From: Alteromonas macleodii ATCC 27126
Lineage (GTDB): Bacteria; Pseudomonadota; Gammaproteobacteria; Enterobacterales; Alteromonadaceae
Assembly (NCBI RefSeq): GCF_000172635.2
Contig: NC_018632.1
Span: forward strand, 3,286,001 to 3,350,000
DNA: 64,000 nucleotides
Direction: 5' to 3'
The notes beneath the pieces are model-generated. The model made no database searches. It had not been told where the DNA came from and saw nothing but the letters and a program-made list of their open reading frames with translations. A program made the position numbers and the translations under genes. Below are positions 18,691-30,387 of the stretch, piece by piece (the stretch's first letter is position 1; each line of letters starts with the position of its first letter).

Positions 18691-19808
18691 TAGTCCCCTA
18701 CTCCTACCACGCTTTTTACGTGGCTTACTACATTTTCCGTGGCATGAGTGCTTGCACATGTTTTTGCTACAGCGCCCATCTTTAAGCAGTCTTCAGGGTG
18801 TTGTAACCACTGACGCACCGCCTGCCCTAAATTTTCTTTTAATACAGATTGAGCAATCATCAGTGCCGCATTTTGCTTAACTAACGACTGCGCATTTTTT
18901 GTTTGGTGATCGTCTACCGCAAAAGGTAGCGGTACGAAAATCGCCGCGCGTCCGGCAGCTGCAACTTCACTTACCGTAAGCGCACCGGCTCTACAGACAA
19001 CAAAGTCTGCCCATTCATAAGCTGCGGCCATGTCATCAATAAAGTCACTGACATCGATTTTCGACATATCTGCGCCCACCGACGTGTAGGCTTTAATGAC
19101 ACCTTCACTGTTACCTTTTCCACATTGGTGTTTGATTGATAAACCTTCTAGCACCCCGCAAGTCTCCGGCACGGTTTCATTGAGAATTTGTGCGCCTAAA
19201 CTGCCGCCTACAACAAGTAAATTAAGGCCTTGTTTATGCTCTGTGGTGTTTTCACGAGCGTCTGCGTCAATGTCTACAGATTTGGGCTTCACCTGCCAAA
19301 TTTCATCACGAACAGGATTGCCCACAGTATGCACCTTAGTAGCGCCACCTGAAAATTGTTCTTTGGCATCGTCAAAGCCCAGAAGCACGCGACTTGCGAA
19401 TTTACTAAGAAGCTTATTGGTCATGCCTGCCGCTGCATTTTGTTCATGCACAATAACGGGAATACCTAAGCTTTTTGCAGCAACCCCACCAGGGCCGCTA
19501 GCGTAACCGCCAAACCCAACAACGATATCAGGTTGAAGGCGCTTTATAATTCGCCTTGCAGAAAATAAGCTTTTAACTAACGCAACAGCACCTTGAAGAC
19601 GTGCCGTAACACCTTTGCCACGAAGCCCTTTTACCGGAATAAAGTGAATAGGTATGTCGTGCTTAGGCACAACTTGCGCTTCCATCCGCTCGGCGGTGCC
19701 TAGCCAATGAATGTCCCAACCTTCCTTTCGAAGCGCGTTTGCCACTGCAAGGCCTGGGAAAACATGCCCGCCTGTACCGCCAGCCATAATTAAGCAACGC
19801 TTAGCCAT
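18690..19808 (-). CDS. murG: Lipid II synthase (GlcNAc transferase) MurG
   Basis: MurG transfers GlcNAc from UDP-GlcNAc to lipid I, giving lipid II at the inner face of the membrane. The protein has 372 residues. The first glycine-rich loop [14 protein letters not shown], a second region [10 protein letters not shown], and the donor-binding segment [17 protein letters not shown] are conserved. It overlaps the ftsW end by 8 bases and the murC start by one base. Confidence 0.97.
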   Translation of the reverse strand: MAKRCLIMAGGTGGHVFPGLAVANALRKEGWDIHWLGTAERMEAQVVPKHDIPIHFIPVKGLRGKGVTARLQGAVALVKSLFSARRIIKRLQPDIVVGFGGYASGPGGVAAKSLGIPVIVHEQNAAAGMTNKLLSKFASRVLLGFDDAKEQFSGGATKVHTVGNPVRDEIWQVKPKSVDIDADARENTTEHKQGLNLLVVGGSLGAQILNETVPETCGVLEGLSIKHQCGKGNSEGVIKAYTSVGADMSKIDVSDFIDDMAAAYEWADFVVCRAGALTVSEVAAAGRAAIFVPLPFAVDDHQTKNAQSLVKQNAALMIAQSVLKENLGQAVRQWLQHPEDCLKMGAVAKTCASTHATENVVSHVKSVVGVGD

Positions 19809-21225
19809 TATCAGCCTCCTGCGCTACCCGCGCGAGTATAGCTTTAATGCCAGCTTTTCCTTCATCTTCTGCACTTGATGTTTTGGCGCCAGGTTTAGCT
19901 TCAACCGTCGCTGTAGAAAAATCCGCTTCATCGGCCCCGCTCTCTACACTTGCCTCACCTTCAGCTTGTGACGCTTTAGTTTGCGACGCGCTTGTAGGAA
20001 TAGGCTTTTTACGGCGGGCCTTGCTCTTACCGGATTTGCTGTCGCCCCGGCCAATCGCCTGTACGCCATCAACCCGTAATTCAAAATCGATACGAAGTAA
20101 TATGGCTACTGCTACTGACATGATGATAAGTGACGAGCCGCCGTAGCTAACTAACGGCAGTGTTAACCCTTTTGTTGGCAGAATACCTGCGCTTGCACCA
20201 ATATTTACCGCCGTTTGGAAACTGAACCAGATGCCTATGCTGTAAGCCATGTAACCATCAAACGCTCGCCCTTTTTCAAGTGCCTTATTTCCAATGCTCA
20301 GCGCACGCAACACCATCCACAAAATTAGGCCGAGTACGGCAAGCACACCAACAAAGCCTAACTCTTCCGCTAAGATGGCCATAACAAAGTCAGTGTGTGC
20401 TTCGGGTAAGAATTCCAGTTTTTGCAAACTATTGCCTAGGCCTTGCCCAAACCAGTTACCGCGGCCATAGGCCATCAAAGACTGGGTTAGCTGATAACCA
20501 GCGCCAAACGGATCAGCCCAAGGGTCTAAAAAGGAAGTAACCCGTTTCATTCGGTATTCTTCAAACACGATAAGCGCTACAACCGCCAATATGCCTGCAA
20601 ACACCAGTGCGAAGAACTGCCAAAGTCGTGCACCCGCTAAAAACAGCAAGCCAATCGTGGTTGCAAACATCACAACGACGGTACCTAAGTCTGGCTGTAG
20701 CAGTAATAGCATCGCTAACGCAAAGAACACGACAAGGGGTTTAATAAATCCTTTTAGATTTTCGGTCACTTCTTCGTAGCGGCGAACCAGATAACCCGCC
20801 AAATAGGCAAAGAAAAAGAGCTTAGCAGGCTCGGCAGCTTGAATGGTTATAGGCCCAATCGCCAACCAACGGGTACTCCCGTTTACAGTTCTTCCCACTA
20901 CCAGAACTGCTAACAATAGCGCGATGGCCGCGAGCAGAAGATAGGGATTGGTCATGCGCCAAAACTGCATGGGCAAATTCAGCACTACCATAGCGGCAAC
21001 GATCGCCCCAACAATGTAAATACCGTGGCGAATAGCAAAATAGAAGGGGTTGTCGTGCAGCCTATCGGCCACCGGCATCGACGCCGAGGTGACGATAATA
21101 ATGCCAATACTCATTAGCGCGAGCGCAATTAAGATAAGCGTCACGTCATAGGGGTGCGTTGCCGAAGGTTGTCCGTCGTGCTTCGCGGCAAATAACGCGC
21201 TAAGTTTGGTAGAGGCAGCAATCAT
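19801..21225 (-). CDS. ftsW: Peptidoglycan glycosyltransferase FtsW with long C-terminal tail
   Basis: FtsW polymerises lipid II at the division septum together with FtsI. It is a SEDS protein with about ten transmembrane segments. The conserved regions [22 protein letters not shown] and [21 protein letters not shown] are present. At 474 residues it is longer than E. coli FtsW (414), because the last 80 or so residues form a hydrophilic tail rich in Ser, Ala, Lys and Glu after the final helix. The start overlaps the murD stop by 4 bases (ATGA). Confidence 0.96.
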   Translation of the reverse strand: MIAASTKLSALFAAKHDGQPSATHPYDVTLILIALALMSIGIIIVTSASMPVADRLHDNPFYFAIRHGIYIVGAIVAAMVVLNLPMQFWRMTNPYLLLAAIALLLAVLVVGRTVNGSTRWLAIGPITIQAAEPAKLFFFAYLAGYLVRRYEEVTENLKGFIKPLVVFFALAMLLLLQPDLGTVVVMFATTIGLLFLAGARLWQFFALVFAGILAVVALIVFEEYRMKRVTSFLDPWADPFGAGYQLTQSLMAYGRGNWFGQGLGNSLQKLEFLPEAHTDFVMAILAEELGFVGVLAVLGLILWMVLRALSIGNKALEKGRAFDGYMAYSIGIWFSFQTAVNIGASAGILPTKGLTLPLVSYGGSSLIIMSVAVAILLRIDFELRVDGVQAIGRGDSKSGKSKARRKKPIPTSASQTKASQAEGEASVESGADEADFSTATVEAKPGAKTSSAEDEGKAGIKAILARVAQEADNG

Positions 21226-22754
21226 GATGTGGCCTCCACAGCGTCGTCGTTCTTACTGTGTAGATTAAGTAGGTCGTGTACATCTTGTTTAAACACGTCA
21301 CCGCGATGCATATAGTTCTTAAACATATCTAAACTTGCACACGCAGGCGAAAGCAGCACAACATCACCAGGGGCAGCAAGTCTTGTTGCTGCTTTTACGG
21401 CGTCTTTCATCGTTGCCACACGAGTTGTATGCGCAAAACTCTTTTCAAACAGGTGTGCATCTTTGCCCAAAGCAAACACGTGCGATACATATTTAGTTAG
21501 ATAAGGCGAGAGGCTGGCTATATCAGCGCCTTTAGCGTCACCACCTGCAATAAGAATGAGCTTCCCTTGTATAGTCGGGGCTAACCCTTCAAGGGCAGCT
21601 ACAGTGGCGCCAATGTTGGTTGCTTTGGAGTCGTCGATATAGCGGATGTCGTTTACACGGGCTATTTCCACACAACGATGTGGCGCAGCTTTAAAACTGC
21701 GTAGATGTTTAACAGCGAGCGCTGGCGAAACACCTAGCTGAAGGCAGATACCCAATGCAGCCATGATGTTTAGTACGTTGTGCATGCCCGCCAAATGAAT
21801 ATCGCTAAGGGCAATAAGCTTTTCGTCTTTAAACGTTATATATAGACTTTGTTCATCGTCACGAGCACTATCGTCACCGTCAAAAGACGCAATCGCAAAC
21901 CCTGTGGTCGACTCTCCCAGTCCATATTCAACGATATTTTTTGACGCTAGCGACTCTTCATTAGACGCGGCATTAGATTCGCCATCAGATACTGCATTTG
22001 ATGCAGCAATCCCCTTAGCATCGGTAATAAGCTGCTCGTAAGGTGCTACAAACTCACCGTCTCGCCACACAACCGCAGATTTCGCGTTATCAAAAATGCG
22101 ATGCTTGGCATCGATATAGGCTTCAAGGGTACCGTGACGGTCTAGGTGATCATCGGAAATATTAAGGACAGTAGCAGCTTCGAGCACCAAGCTAGACGTT
22201 GTTTCAAGTTGAAAACTTGATAACTCCATCACCACTACATCTGCATCACTTTGAAGCGCTTCAAGCACAGGGCGACCTACGTTACCCGCTTCAATACTTT
22301 TTACGCCGCAGTTTTTGAGCAGATGGTTCACTAATAAAGTAACCGTGGTTTTACCGTTAGAGCCGGTGATACCTACTACGCGCTTAGCTGGCGTAGCATC
22401 ACTCGTGGAGGCATTTAAACGGGCAAACAATTCCACGTCGCCGATCACCTCAACACCACACTTTTGCGCTAAAGCCACTTGTTCAATATCAAGAGCAAGC
22501 CCTGGGCTTAACACCAAGGTGTCTACACCATCAAAGTAATCTTCGCTTAGAGCAGTGCAAGTGACCTTCTCTGCCATAAACGCTTGCATGTCGGTATCAA
22601 GATCAGAATCAGGGTCGGTAACTAGAGTAAAATTAGCACGGGTATCAAATGCTTTAACCGTTGCCTGCTTTTGCAACAAAAAGCGCACGCAAGCCTGACC
22701 TGTAACACCTAGGCCACCGACTACATAACTATGCTCACGTACGTTATACGACAT
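21222..22754 (-). CDS. murD: UDP-N-acetylmuramoylalanine--D-glutamate ligase MurD
   Basis: MurD adds D-glutamate to UDP-MurNAc-L-Ala. The protein has 510 residues against 438 in E. coli. It shows the N-terminal Rossmann [17 protein letters not shown], the P-loop TGSNGKTT (130-137) and the central motif [16 protein letters not shown]. The extra length comes partly from a Ser/Asn/Glu-rich insertion at about 246-272 and a second acidic stretch near 290-302. The ligase motifs remain intact, so activity is expected. Confidence 0.96.
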   Translation of the reverse strand: MSYNVREHSYVVGGLGVTGQACVRFLLQKQATVKAFDTRANFTLVTDPDSDLDTDMQAFMAEKVTCTALSEDYFDGVDTLVLSPGLALDIEQVALAQKCGVEVIGDVELFARLNASTSDATPAKRVVGITGSNGKTTVTLLVNHLLKNCGVKSIEAGNVGRPVLEALQSDADVVVMELSSFQLETTSSLVLEAATVLNISDDHLDRHGTLEAYIDAKHRIFDNAKSAVVWRDGEFVAPYEQLITDAKGIAASNAVSDGESNAASNEESLASKNIVEYGLGESTTGFAIASFDGDDSARDDEQSLYITFKDEKLIALSDIHLAGMHNVLNIMAALGICLQLGVSPALAVKHLRSFKAAPHRCVEIARVNDIRYIDDSKATNIGATVAALEGLAPTIQGKLILIAGGDAKGADIASLSPYLTKYVSHVFALGKDAHLFEKSFAHTTRVATMKDAVKAATRLAAPGDVVLLSPACASLDMFKNYMHRGDVFKQDVHDLLNLHSKNDDAVEATS

Positions 22755-22775
22755 TACGATTTATCTCTTTACCGC

Positions 22776-23858
22776 TTATCTAAGTTTGAGGGTAGCAAGA
22801 CCCACCAACACCAAAATGATTGAAATGATCCAAAAACGCACTATTACGCGCGGCTCTGGCCAGCCCTTCAATTCATAGTGATGGTGAATAGGCGCCATAC
22901 GAAAAATACGCTGGCCACGCAATTTGTAAGAACCTACCTGAAGGATGACCGACAGGGTTTCCATAACAAAAACACCACCCATGATGATTAACACGAGTTC
23001 TTGGCGCACTAATACAGCTAACACACCTAGTGTGCCGCCTAGCGCTAGTGAGCCAACGTCACCCATAAATACTTGTGCCGGATACGTGTTAAACCATAAA
23101 AAGCCTAAGCCTGCACCGACCATGGCGGTACACACAATCACCAGTTCGCTGGTAAGCGGAATATGAGGAATATTCAGGTATTCAGCAAAGTTCGCATTAC
23201 CTGTCACATAGGCGAAAATGGCAAATGCGCCTGCCACCAATATAGTGGGCACAATGGCAAGTCCATCCAATCCATCGGTAAGGTTTACCGCGTTACTTGT
23301 GCCTACAATGGCAAAGTAGGTAATAATGATGAAGAACGCACCTAACTGCGGGAACACTTCTTTGAAGAAAGGCACCAGTAGTGAGGTTTCAGCGCTTATT
23401 GTTGCACTGCTGTATAGATAGAATGCGACGCCTAACGCAACCACAGATTGCCAGAAATATTTCCAACGGGCGATAAGCCCCTTCGAATCTTTGCGGATCA
23501 CTTTTCTGTAGTCGTCAACAAACCCAATAATACCGTAGGCCACAACCACGGTAAGGGTTACCAACACATAACGGTTAGTCAGGTCAGCCCAAAGCAGGCC
23601 GCTTACTACAATTGCTGCGAGTATTAGTAACCCGCCCATAGTGGGTGTGCCTGATTTTGACAAATGGCTTTGCGGGCCATCGTCTCGTACAGTTTGACCA
23701 ATTTGCATACGCTGCAAATAACGAATCATCTTAGGGCCAATAAGAATGGCAATAAGTAATGCGGTCAGCGTGCTTAAAATTGCACGAAGGGTAAGGTATG
23801 AAAATACGTTAAACCCTGAATCGAATTGTGTCAGCCAGTCGGCTAGCCAAATTAACAT
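22776..23858 (-). CDS. mraY: Phospho-MurNAc-pentapeptide transferase MraY
   Basis: MraY transfers phospho-MurNAc-pentapeptide to undecaprenyl phosphate to make lipid I. This is a 360-residue integral membrane protein with about ten helices, exactly the E. coli length. Active-site aspartates lie in GFVDDYRKV and [10 protein letters not shown], and the HHH motif is in [11 protein letters not shown]. Its start overlaps the murF end by 7 bases. Confidence 0.97.
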   Translation of the reverse strand: MLIWLADWLTQFDSGFNVFSYLTLRAILSTLTALLIAILIGPKMIRYLQRMQIGQTVRDDGPQSHLSKSGTPTMGGLLILAAIVVSGLLWADLTNRYVLVTLTVVVAYGIIGFVDDYRKVIRKDSKGLIARWKYFWQSVVALGVAFYLYSSATISAETSLLVPFFKEVFPQLGAFFIIITYFAIVGTSNAVNLTDGLDGLAIVPTILVAGAFAIFAYVTGNANFAEYLNIPHIPLTSELVIVCTAMVGAGLGFLWFNTYPAQVFMGDVGSLALGGTLGVLAVLVRQELVLIIMGGVFVMETLSVILQVGSYKLRGQRIFRMAPIHHHYELKGWPEPRVIVRFWIISIILVLVGLATLKLR

Positions 23859-25261
23859 GCTATTCGCTCCCGACGGCTATCGTGCTTTCCCAGCGCAGAG
23901 GCCTCTACCGCCTCTACCACACGTTCCATTCTGGAACTGCGTGAACCTTTAACTAAAATTGAAATATCGCGCTGCTGCACTAACAAATCACTCTCCATTG
24001 CGGCCAACAAACTTTCAACATCGCTGAAATGGCCACCATTTTCATTAAACACAGCACTGGCTGATTGACTCAAAACACCCATGGTATACAGGTAATTAAT
24101 TCCTTTTTGTTTAGCGTATTCCCCCACCTGCTCGTGGTAAAAACGCGCTTTTTCACCCAACTCTTTCATGTCGCCTAGAACAAGAACGCGGATACCTGAA
24201 AAGCTACTTAGCGTATCAATTGCCGCATTTACAGACGCCACATTGGCGTTGTAGGTGTCATCTAACAGGCGAACCTGTTCGGTAAGCTGCTTTACATTCA
24301 AGCGGCCGCTAACTTGCTTCATGGCAAGTAAGCCGTCGCGCACGTTTTCTAGTGAGGCGCCAACTTGCAGCGTTAATGCCGCAGCAACAAGGGCATTCCC
24401 TACGTTGTGAACGCCAGGAATAGTAAGCTGAATAGACATATCTCCTTGCGGGCAAACCAAGTGGAATGCGGCGCACCCATCTAGCCCAATAGTGATATCT
24501 TCTGCTCTAAAATCAGCATCGTTTTTCTGCTGGGGCGAAAACGTTAGCGTTTTGGTCTGTTTAAGTTTGCCTTGCCAAAATTCAGAAAACTGGCTATCAA
24601 CATTGACTACCGCCACGCCGTCACTGCCTAAGCCTTTAAAAATTTCACTTTTGGCGCGCGCTACACCTAGCAAACTTCCAAAGCCTTCTAGATGAGAAGC
24701 GGCGGCGTTTACGATAGTCGCGACGTCCGGCTTAACAAGGTTCGTGGTATAGGCGATTTCACCAATGTGATTTGCGCCTAACTCCATAACCGCGTATTCA
24801 TGCTGAGGCTCTAGGCGTAAAAGGGTTAGCGGCACACCAATGTCATTATTGAAGTTACCGTTTGTGGCTAATACATTGCCTCTTCGCTCCAAAATAGCGG
24901 CACACATTTCCTTTACGGTGGTTTTGCCACTGCTTCCGGTAATCGCAATCGTTTTGGGTGCCACATAAGCTTTTACTGCCGCACCTAATAGACCAAGTGC
25001 TTCTTTGGTATCTTCAACCATGATGACAGGTAACGAGGTTGCTACGTCTTCACTGGCAATAACCGCACTTGCTCCCGCTTTCTCCGCCGTTGAAATAAAA
25101 TCATGGCCGTTAAAATTCGGACCTTTCAAGGCCAAGTAAACTGCGCCATCTTCTAGGGTGCGGGTATCGGTACTTACTGCAGACACTTCAACGTCAGCAG
25201 CGCCTTTCAATAATTTTCCATTAACCTTTTCGGCTATCCATGACAGCGTTGTTGTTATCAT
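23852..25261 (-). CDS. murF: UDP-MurNAc-tripeptide--D-Ala-D-Ala ligase MurF
   Basis: MurF attaches the D-Ala-D-Ala dipeptide made by Ddl and so completes the pentapeptide. The protein has 469 residues. The N-terminal substrate domain has [18 protein letters not shown], the P-loop is [10 protein letters not shown], and [15 protein letters not shown] is characteristic of MurF. It overlaps the murE stop by 4 bases (ATGA). Confidence 0.97.
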   Translation of the reverse strand: MITTTLSWIAEKVNGKLLKGAADVEVSAVSTDTRTLEDGAVYLALKGPNFNGHDFISTAEKAGASAVIASEDVATSLPVIMVEDTKEALGLLGAAVKAYVAPKTIAITGSSGKTTVKEMCAAILERRGNVLATNGNFNNDIGVPLTLLRLEPQHEYAVMELGANHIGEIAYTTNLVKPDVATIVNAAASHLEGFGSLLGVARAKSEIFKGLGSDGVAVVNVDSQFSEFWQGKLKQTKTLTFSPQQKNDADFRAEDITIGLDGCAAFHLVCPQGDMSIQLTIPGVHNVGNALVAAALTLQVGASLENVRDGLLAMKQVSGRLNVKQLTEQVRLLDDTYNANVASVNAAIDTLSSFSGIRVLVLGDMKELGEKARFYHEQVGEYAKQKGINYLYTMGVLSQSASAVFNENGGHFSDVESLLAAMESDLLVQQRDISILVKGSRSSRMERVVEAVEASALGKHDSRRERIAC

Positions 25262-26823
25262 TTGCTGTACTCCTGTTGCAGTCGCGCCACAACTGCACGT
25301 TCGTTATAGTTAGTCTTTTTGTCACCGATAATTTGGTAATCTTCATGGCCTTTTCCGGCCACGATGATGATGTCGCTTTCATGCGCATGCTCAAGGCAAT
25401 GACGAATAGCTTGCTCGCGATCGGGAATAGACACTGCCAGCTCACGGTTTTTCAAACCCGCAATGATATCCTCGGCGATAGATTCAGGGCTTTCACTGCG
25501 ACTGTTATCTGTGGTGATCACAATAGCGTCAGCACCAACCTCGGCAGCCTGCCCCATTAACGGTCGCTTGCCTTTGTCTCTGTCCCCGCCACAGCCAAAC
25601 ACACACCACACTTTGCCCGTTGTATGGAATTTGGCGCTTAACAGCACTTTCTCCAGAGCGTCTGGTGTATGCGCGTAGTCCACCACCAAGTTAGCCGCAC
25701 CCGTTACAGGGAAAACTTCCATTCGCCCGGGTACAGGCGTGATCGCATTTACCGCGTTAACCACGTCATCAAAACGCTCACCTTCAGCGAGTAACGTACC
25801 TATAGCACTCAATACATTACTGATATTGAACTTTCCGAATAGTGGCAGCGAAATAGCAGCGCTTCCCCACGAACTCACCAGTTCAAAGCTACATCCACCT
25901 GCATGATAAGAAGCATTTGTGGCGAAACAATGGCGACTTTGAGGATTGTTATGCTCTCGCAAGCACTCACTTTCACCGCTTCCATCCAGACCACTTTCGT
26001 CTATACCTGTCCAGATGCGTGTAATCGACTTATCTGCTGCACCATCCCACTTCTTACTTTCATCATCATTAACGTTTAATACAACAGCCTTTAAACCTGG
26101 CTGCTGAAGCAGCAAGCGCTTGGCTTTGCCGTACTCTTCCATGGTGCCGTGGTAATCGAGATGATCTCGAGTAAGGTTGGTGAAAACAGCGATATCGGTT
26201 TTTACTGTACCAAGCCGCCCTTGAACCAATGCGTGAGAACTTGCTTCGAAGGCCGTATGGCGCACTTCACTTTGCACAAAGTCTGCCAACAAATACTGCA
26301 TACGTATGGCATCGGGCGTAGTGTTTGCTGCCGGCGTGTTCGACCACTGGGTTTCATCGCCTTCAAACACACTGCTCCCTAGAGTTCCGATGCTTGCACT
26401 ACGTGTACCTAACGCATCCTTAAGCTGGGTAAGCAATTGAACTGTAGAGGTTTTTCCGTTTGTCCCTGTCACTGCTACCGTCGTCATTTTCTGAGCAGGG
26501 TAGTCGTAAAATGCAGCAGCTAATGCAGAGAGCATTTGTGGTAATTCATACAGCGAGATAATGACGCTGTGGTCACGCATTTCCATCTGACCATGGGCAC
26601 TACTGTCTTCAGTTTGCGCCAGAATTACACGGGCCCCTAAACTTATTGCCTGGGGTATAAAATCTCGACCATCGCGTTCGTGGCCCTTAATTGCCAAGAA
26701 CGCTAAGCGTGTATTCACTTCTCGGCTGTCTAGCGTTAAACCTTCAATGCGGATATCTGGGGCGTCTACACCAAATTTCGCCAATAAAGCTTTTATACTT
26801 TGAATAAAGGCACTAACTACCAC
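25258..26823 (-). CDS. murE: UDP-MurNAc-dipeptide--meso-diaminopimelate ligase MurE
   Basis: MurE adds the third stem-peptide residue, meso-diaminopimelate in Gram-negatives. The protein has 521 residues with the P-loop TGTNGKTST (119-127) and AFEASSHALVQGRL. The start is a GTG with an excellent GGAGG 5 bases upstream, inside the ftsI 3' end. The specificity motif, normally DNPR in meso-DAP enzymes, reads DNSR (439-442), followed by SESP. The change is real in the DNA. The phylogenetic context still favours meso-DAP. An insert around 275-300 also adds length. Confidence 0.95.
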   Translation of the reverse strand: MVVSAFIQSIKALLAKFGVDAPDIRIEGLTLDSREVNTRLAFLAIKGHERDGRDFIPQAISLGARVILAQTEDSSAHGQMEMRDHSVIISLYELPQMLSALAAAFYDYPAQKMTTVAVTGTNGKTSTVQLLTQLKDALGTRSASIGTLGSSVFEGDETQWSNTPAANTTPDAIRMQYLLADFVQSEVRHTAFEASSHALVQGRLGTVKTDIAVFTNLTRDHLDYHGTMEEYGKAKRLLLQQPGLKAVVLNVNDDESKKWDGAADKSITRIWTGIDESGLDGSGESECLREHNNPQSRHCFATNASYHAGGCSFELVSSWGSAAISLPLFGKFNISNVLSAIGTLLAEGERFDDVVNAVNAITPVPGRMEVFPVTGAANLVVDYAHTPDALEKVLLSAKFHTTGKVWCVFGCGGDRDKGKRPLMGQAAEVGADAIVITTDNSRSESPESIAEDIIAGLKNRELAVSIPDREQAIRHCLEHAHESDIIIVAGKGHEDYQIIGDKKTNYNERAVVARLQQEYSK

Positions 26824-28588
26824 TTTGACCTCCTTTCAATAAGCGGCTAGATGTAACCTGCTTGTCATCGGGCGTAACGTTTAACATGTGCAGTGCGCCA
26901 CCCATAATTGATGAAAAGACAGGTGCAGCGGTATCCCCCGCGTGATACAAATCACCGCCAGGTTCGTTGATCAATACAATAGTTACTAGCCTGGGGTCAG
27001 ACACAGGTGCGATACCGGCGAAAATGTTGACGTACTCTTCGCCGTACCCGCCGGCCACCGCTTTTCGGCTTGTTCCTGTTTTCCCAGCAACGCGATAACC
27101 TGGTACCGACGCTTTTGTTGCTGTGCCGCCACGCTGGGTTACGCTTTCCATCATTTGAACAATAGCGTTAGCGTTTTCTTCGCTGATCACCCGCTCAGAT
27201 TGAGCCTGCCATGAAGGTTGCTCTGGCGACTTGATGACGTTAAGCGGTGTTTTAATACCGCCGTTCGCCAACGTTGCGTAAAGACGCCCCAACTGTGCAG
27301 TTGTCACAGAAATGCCGTATCCAAATGACAGCGTGGCTAGCTCAAATTCAGACCAGCGGCTGCGCTCATGAAAGATACCGCTACTCTCACCCGCCATATT
27401 AAGCCCGGTATCGCTCATTAAGCCCATATTGTAATAGGTATCCAGCAGGAACTGTTTAGGCACAGAAAGCGCCAGCTTCGACGTCCCCATATTTGAGGAA
27501 TGCTGAATAATTTCTTCTAGCGTTAGTTCGCCGTAATTGCGCGAATCTTTTACTAGGCTGCCGCCTAATCGCATCCATCCTGGATGAGTGTTTACTGAGT
27601 CTTCAGGCTCCACTTCACCAAACTCTAATGCAGTAAGGACGGCCAGCGGTTTTAGCGCCGAGCCTGGTTCGAACGCATCGGTAATAACCCTGTTACGCAT
27701 TCTGTGCGCAGAAATATCGCTTCTATCGTTAGGGTTGAACGACGGTGCATTCACCATGGCTAATACATCACCGCTTTTTACATCGATGACAATGGCGGAA
27801 GCCGAACTTGATTGGTAGTAAATCATGGCTTCTTTAATTTCTTTGTAAGCAAGTGCTTGAATACGCTGATCGATGGTCAGCTGCAGGTCACCGGCTTTTT
27901 CACCAGACTTTGTTTCCAAGATCTCTACCTGACGGCCTTTCGCATCGCGGCGAATTTTACGAGAACCCGGCGTGCCCGTTAGCCACTCGTTATACATGCG
28001 CTCCAAGCCTTCAACGCCCATGTCGTCAACATCGGTTACGCCGATCAACTGCGCTGAAACTTCACCTGTAGGATAGTAGCGGCGGCTTTCACGGCGAAGA
28101 TAAATGCCTGGAATGTCCAGTTTATCAACGTACTCTGCCATGGCAGGCGACACCTGACGCTGCAAGTAAACAAAGCGGCGTTTGGGGTTTGCCACTTTTT
28201 CTTTGAGTTCATTCACGTCTTGGCGCAGTACATCTGCCAGCGCTTCCCAACGGCGCTCTTCCTCGAAGCCGTTGTTTTCATGGATAACCTTAGGGTCTGC
28301 GTAGATGGCCCGAACAGGCACACTCACCGCCAGCTCAACACCATTTCTATCGGTAATGAGCCCGCGATAGGTTGGCATATCACGGGTTCTTAGTGTGCGG
28401 TTGTCGCCCTGTTGAATTAGCTCGTCTGGCTCAATAACTTGAATATAGGCTGCACGGGCGGCGAGCACGCTGAAAACTAGCATAATAACAACAAGCACAA
28501 CGACAAAGCGCCAGTGCACTAAGCTTGGCGTGACATTTTGTTTTGCACCGGTTTTTTTACGTTGGCGAGAAAGTGCTGTTGTACTCAT
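26813..28588 (-). CDS. ftsI: Septal transpeptidase FtsI (PBP3)
   Basis: FtsI cross-links septal peptidoglycan and works as a pair with FtsW. The protein has 591 residues: cytoplasmic tail, one transmembrane helix (about 27-46), a non-catalytic pedestal domain, and the transpeptidase domain. Active-site motifs are S310-A-L-K313, S364-S-N366 and K503-T-G-T. The frame overlaps ftsL by 4 bases at the start and murE by 11 bases at the end. Confidence 0.97.
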   Translation of the reverse strand: MSTTALSRQRKKTGAKQNVTPSLVHWRFVVVLVVIMLVFSVLAARAAYIQVIEPDELIQQGDNRTLRTRDMPTYRGLITDRNGVELAVSVPVRAIYADPKVIHENNGFEEERRWEALADVLRQDVNELKEKVANPKRRFVYLQRQVSPAMAEYVDKLDIPGIYLRRESRRYYPTGEVSAQLIGVTDVDDMGVEGLERMYNEWLTGTPGSRKIRRDAKGRQVEILETKSGEKAGDLQLTIDQRIQALAYKEIKEAMIYYQSSSASAIVIDVKSGDVLAMVNAPSFNPNDRSDISAHRMRNRVITDAFEPGSALKPLAVLTALEFGEVEPEDSVNTHPGWMRLGGSLVKDSRNYGELTLEEIIQHSSNMGTSKLALSVPKQFLLDTYYNMGLMSDTGLNMAGESSGIFHERSRWSEFELATLSFGYGISVTTAQLGRLYATLANGGIKTPLNVIKSPEQPSWQAQSERVISEENANAIVQMMESVTQRGGTATKASVPGYRVAGKTGTSRKAVAGGYGEEYVNIFAGIAPVSDPRLVTIVLINEPGGDLYHAGDTAAPVFSSIMGGALHMLNVTPDDKQVTSSRLLKGGQSGS

Positions 28589-28920
28589 TTTAACTTCACC
28601 ACTACTTCATCGTCTGCGGTTGGACGGTACATTTCTAACTGTTTTTCAACCAGGTTTTCTATGCGGTTATGCTCGGTCAACGCGCGTTGCTCAAGCACTA
28701 GGTTACGCCACTCGACATCAAGCTCATCTTTCTCTTGCATAAGGTCTTCAAGGGCAATGACCTGCTGTCTGTTGTGATGACTGCTTAGTGTCACTGCCAT
28801 GGCACTTGTGATAACCATTAAATACAACAAAACCCGCAACTTGTTGCGGGTCAAATCTGAAACAATTATTAGCAGTAATTTAAAATTAGTGCTGGCCTTG
28901 TCTGGCGCGGCTTTGGTCAT
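28585..28920 (-). CDS. ftsL: Divisome protein FtsL
   Basis: FtsL forms a complex with FtsB and FtsQ that activates FtsWI. The 111-residue protein has the expected layout: short cytoplasmic tail, one transmembrane helix (about 28-47) and a periplasmic coiled coil (about 50-95). Sequence conservation in the family is low, so the call rests mainly on architecture, size and position between rsmH and ftsI. Both neighbours overlap it by 4 bases. Confidence 0.92.
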   Translation of the reverse strand: MTKAAPDKASTNFKLLLIIVSDLTRNKLRVLLYLMVITSAMAVTLSSHHNRQQVIALEDLMQEKDELDVEWRNLVLEQRALTEHNRIENLVEKQLEMYRPTADDEVVVKLK

Positions 28921-29858
28921 AACTTTTCTGCCACACGTAATACCGAACTGCGAGAGCGAACGTTGTTCGCAATCTCCTGTTCTGAAGGTTTTATCGCTTT
29001 GCCCAAGGCTTTTAACACTTTATCTGCATCTATTTCAGCCTGAGTAATCGGTAAGTTGTGCGGTACTGATTTCCCTTTACTTTGATCCTTAATGAAGCGT
29101 TTTACTAAACGGTCTTCAAGAGAGTGAAACGAAATAACGGCAAGACGTCCTTCTTTCGCCAACACCTGTGTCGCGGCTTTAAGGCCAACACGAAGTTGCT
29201 CAAGTTCCGCATTGATATAAATGCGAATACCTTGGAATGCACGGGTTGCCGGATGTTTAAACTTATCCTTTACAGGAACCGCTTCGTCGATAATTTTGGC
29301 TAGCTGAGCTGTGCGCGTAATGGGTGTTTCTTTTCGCGTGTTTACAATGGCATGGGCTATGCGTTTGCCGAACTTCTCTTCGCCAAACTCTTTAATAACC
29401 TGCGTAATGTCTTGTTCTTCGGCGTTAGCCAACCAGTCTGCAGCACTTTGTCCACGTGAGGTGTCCATACGCATATCCAGCGGGCCGTCACGAAGGAAGC
29501 TAAAACCACGCTCGGCATCATCTAGCTGAGGTGAAGACACCCCTAAATCCATAAGCACACCGTCAATCTTACCGGTTAGTCCCAGCGCTTCGATTTCTTC
29601 TGCCATATCACCAAATGGTGAGTGGATAATGCTAAAACGCTTATCATCGGCGAAACGTTCTGCCGCTTTGATTGCTTGCGGGTCGCGGTCAAAGGCGATG
29701 AGACGCCCGTGTTCACCCAATGCATCCAAAATATGTGCTGAGTGCCCCCCACGGCCGAAAGTGGCGTCAATGTAGATACCGTTCGGTTTAATCGCTAGGG
29801 CTTCAATGCATTCATCAAGCAATACTGAAATATGTTTAAATTCGCTAGGCTGCGTCAT
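28917..29858 (-). CDS. rsmH: 16S rRNA (cytosine-1402 N4) methyltransferase RsmH
   Basis: RsmH (formerly MraW) methylates C1402 in the 16S rRNA decoding centre. The protein has 313 residues, the same size as in E. coli. It opens with [13 protein letters not shown], carries the SAM-binding [14 protein letters not shown] and the motif [18 protein letters not shown], and ends with [13 protein letters not shown]. It follows mraZ with a 4-base overlap, the standard start of the division cluster. Confidence 0.97.
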   Translation of the reverse strand: MTQPSEFKHISVLLDECIEALAIKPNGIYIDATFGRGGHSAHILDALGEHGRLIAFDRDPQAIKAAERFADDKRFSIIHSPFGDMAEEIEALGLTGKIDGVLMDLGVSSPQLDDAERGFSFLRDGPLDMRMDTSRGQSAADWLANAEEQDITQVIKEFGEEKFGKRIAHAIVNTRKETPITRTAQLAKIIDEAVPVKDKFKHPATRAFQGIRIYINAELEQLRVGLKAATQVLAKEGRLAVISFHSLEDRLVKRFIKDQSKGKSVPHNLPITQAEIDADKVLKALGKAIKPSEQEIANNVRSRSSVLRVAEKL

Positions 29859-30313
29859 AGAGAAAAGTCCTGTAATCGTTCGGTAAGTTCAAATTCGCCT
29901 TTGCGTTCGGTGTCTATATCAGCTTCAACTTGTTGTGCCCAAATATCGGCATCCCAAATTTCGAATTTGTTTAACTGACCAACTAACATGACTTCTTTTG
30001 AGAGTTTTGCGAAACTTCGCAGTGGAGTAGGAACAAGAATGCGCCCGCTTTTATCCATCTCACCTTCAGAAGCATAACCTAGTAGCAATCGCTGCAAGCG
30101 ACGCTCGGCTGGGATCATGCTTGAAAGTTTAGAGAGTTTAAGCTCAATCTCTTCCCATTCGGGAAGTGGGTAAAGTAGCAAACAACTTTGTTGTGTATCG
30201 ACTGTACAGACCAGTTGTCCCTGACAATCATCCAGCAGCGACTGACGATACTTCGTCGGTATAGCCAGTCTGCCTTTTGTATCCAGATTGATTGCGTTAG
30301 CGCCGCGGAACAT
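29855..30313 (-). CDS. mraZ: Transcriptional regulator MraZ
   Basis: MraZ is an AbrB-fold DNA-binding protein that represses its own operon, the division and cell-wall cluster. The 152-residue protein matches the E. coli length. The two SpoVT/AbrB-like halves are visible, the first starting [18 protein letters not shown] and the second around [17 protein letters not shown] matching operator of three spaced repeats and a promoter lie directly upstream, consistent with autoregulation. Confidence 0.97.
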   Translation of the reverse strand: MFRGANAINLDTKGRLAIPTKYRQSLLDDCQGQLVCTVDTQQSCLLLYPLPEWEEIELKLSKLSSMIPAERRLQRLLLGYASEGEMDKSGRILVPTPLRSFAKLSKEVMLVGQLNKFEIWDADIWAQQVEADIDTERKGEFELTERLQDFSL

Positions 30314-30387
30314 TCCCCTAGCCTTTTATTATTTGCTCTTGGTTTTCTTGTTTTTTGAGTACTAATCTGCAAAGTGATGATGATTTG

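Noticed and set aside
18691..18759. N-terminal extension of MurC with many Cys, Lys and Arg
   Set aside because: It lies within murG, and the ATG at 18690 has a better ribosome site and matches the family start.
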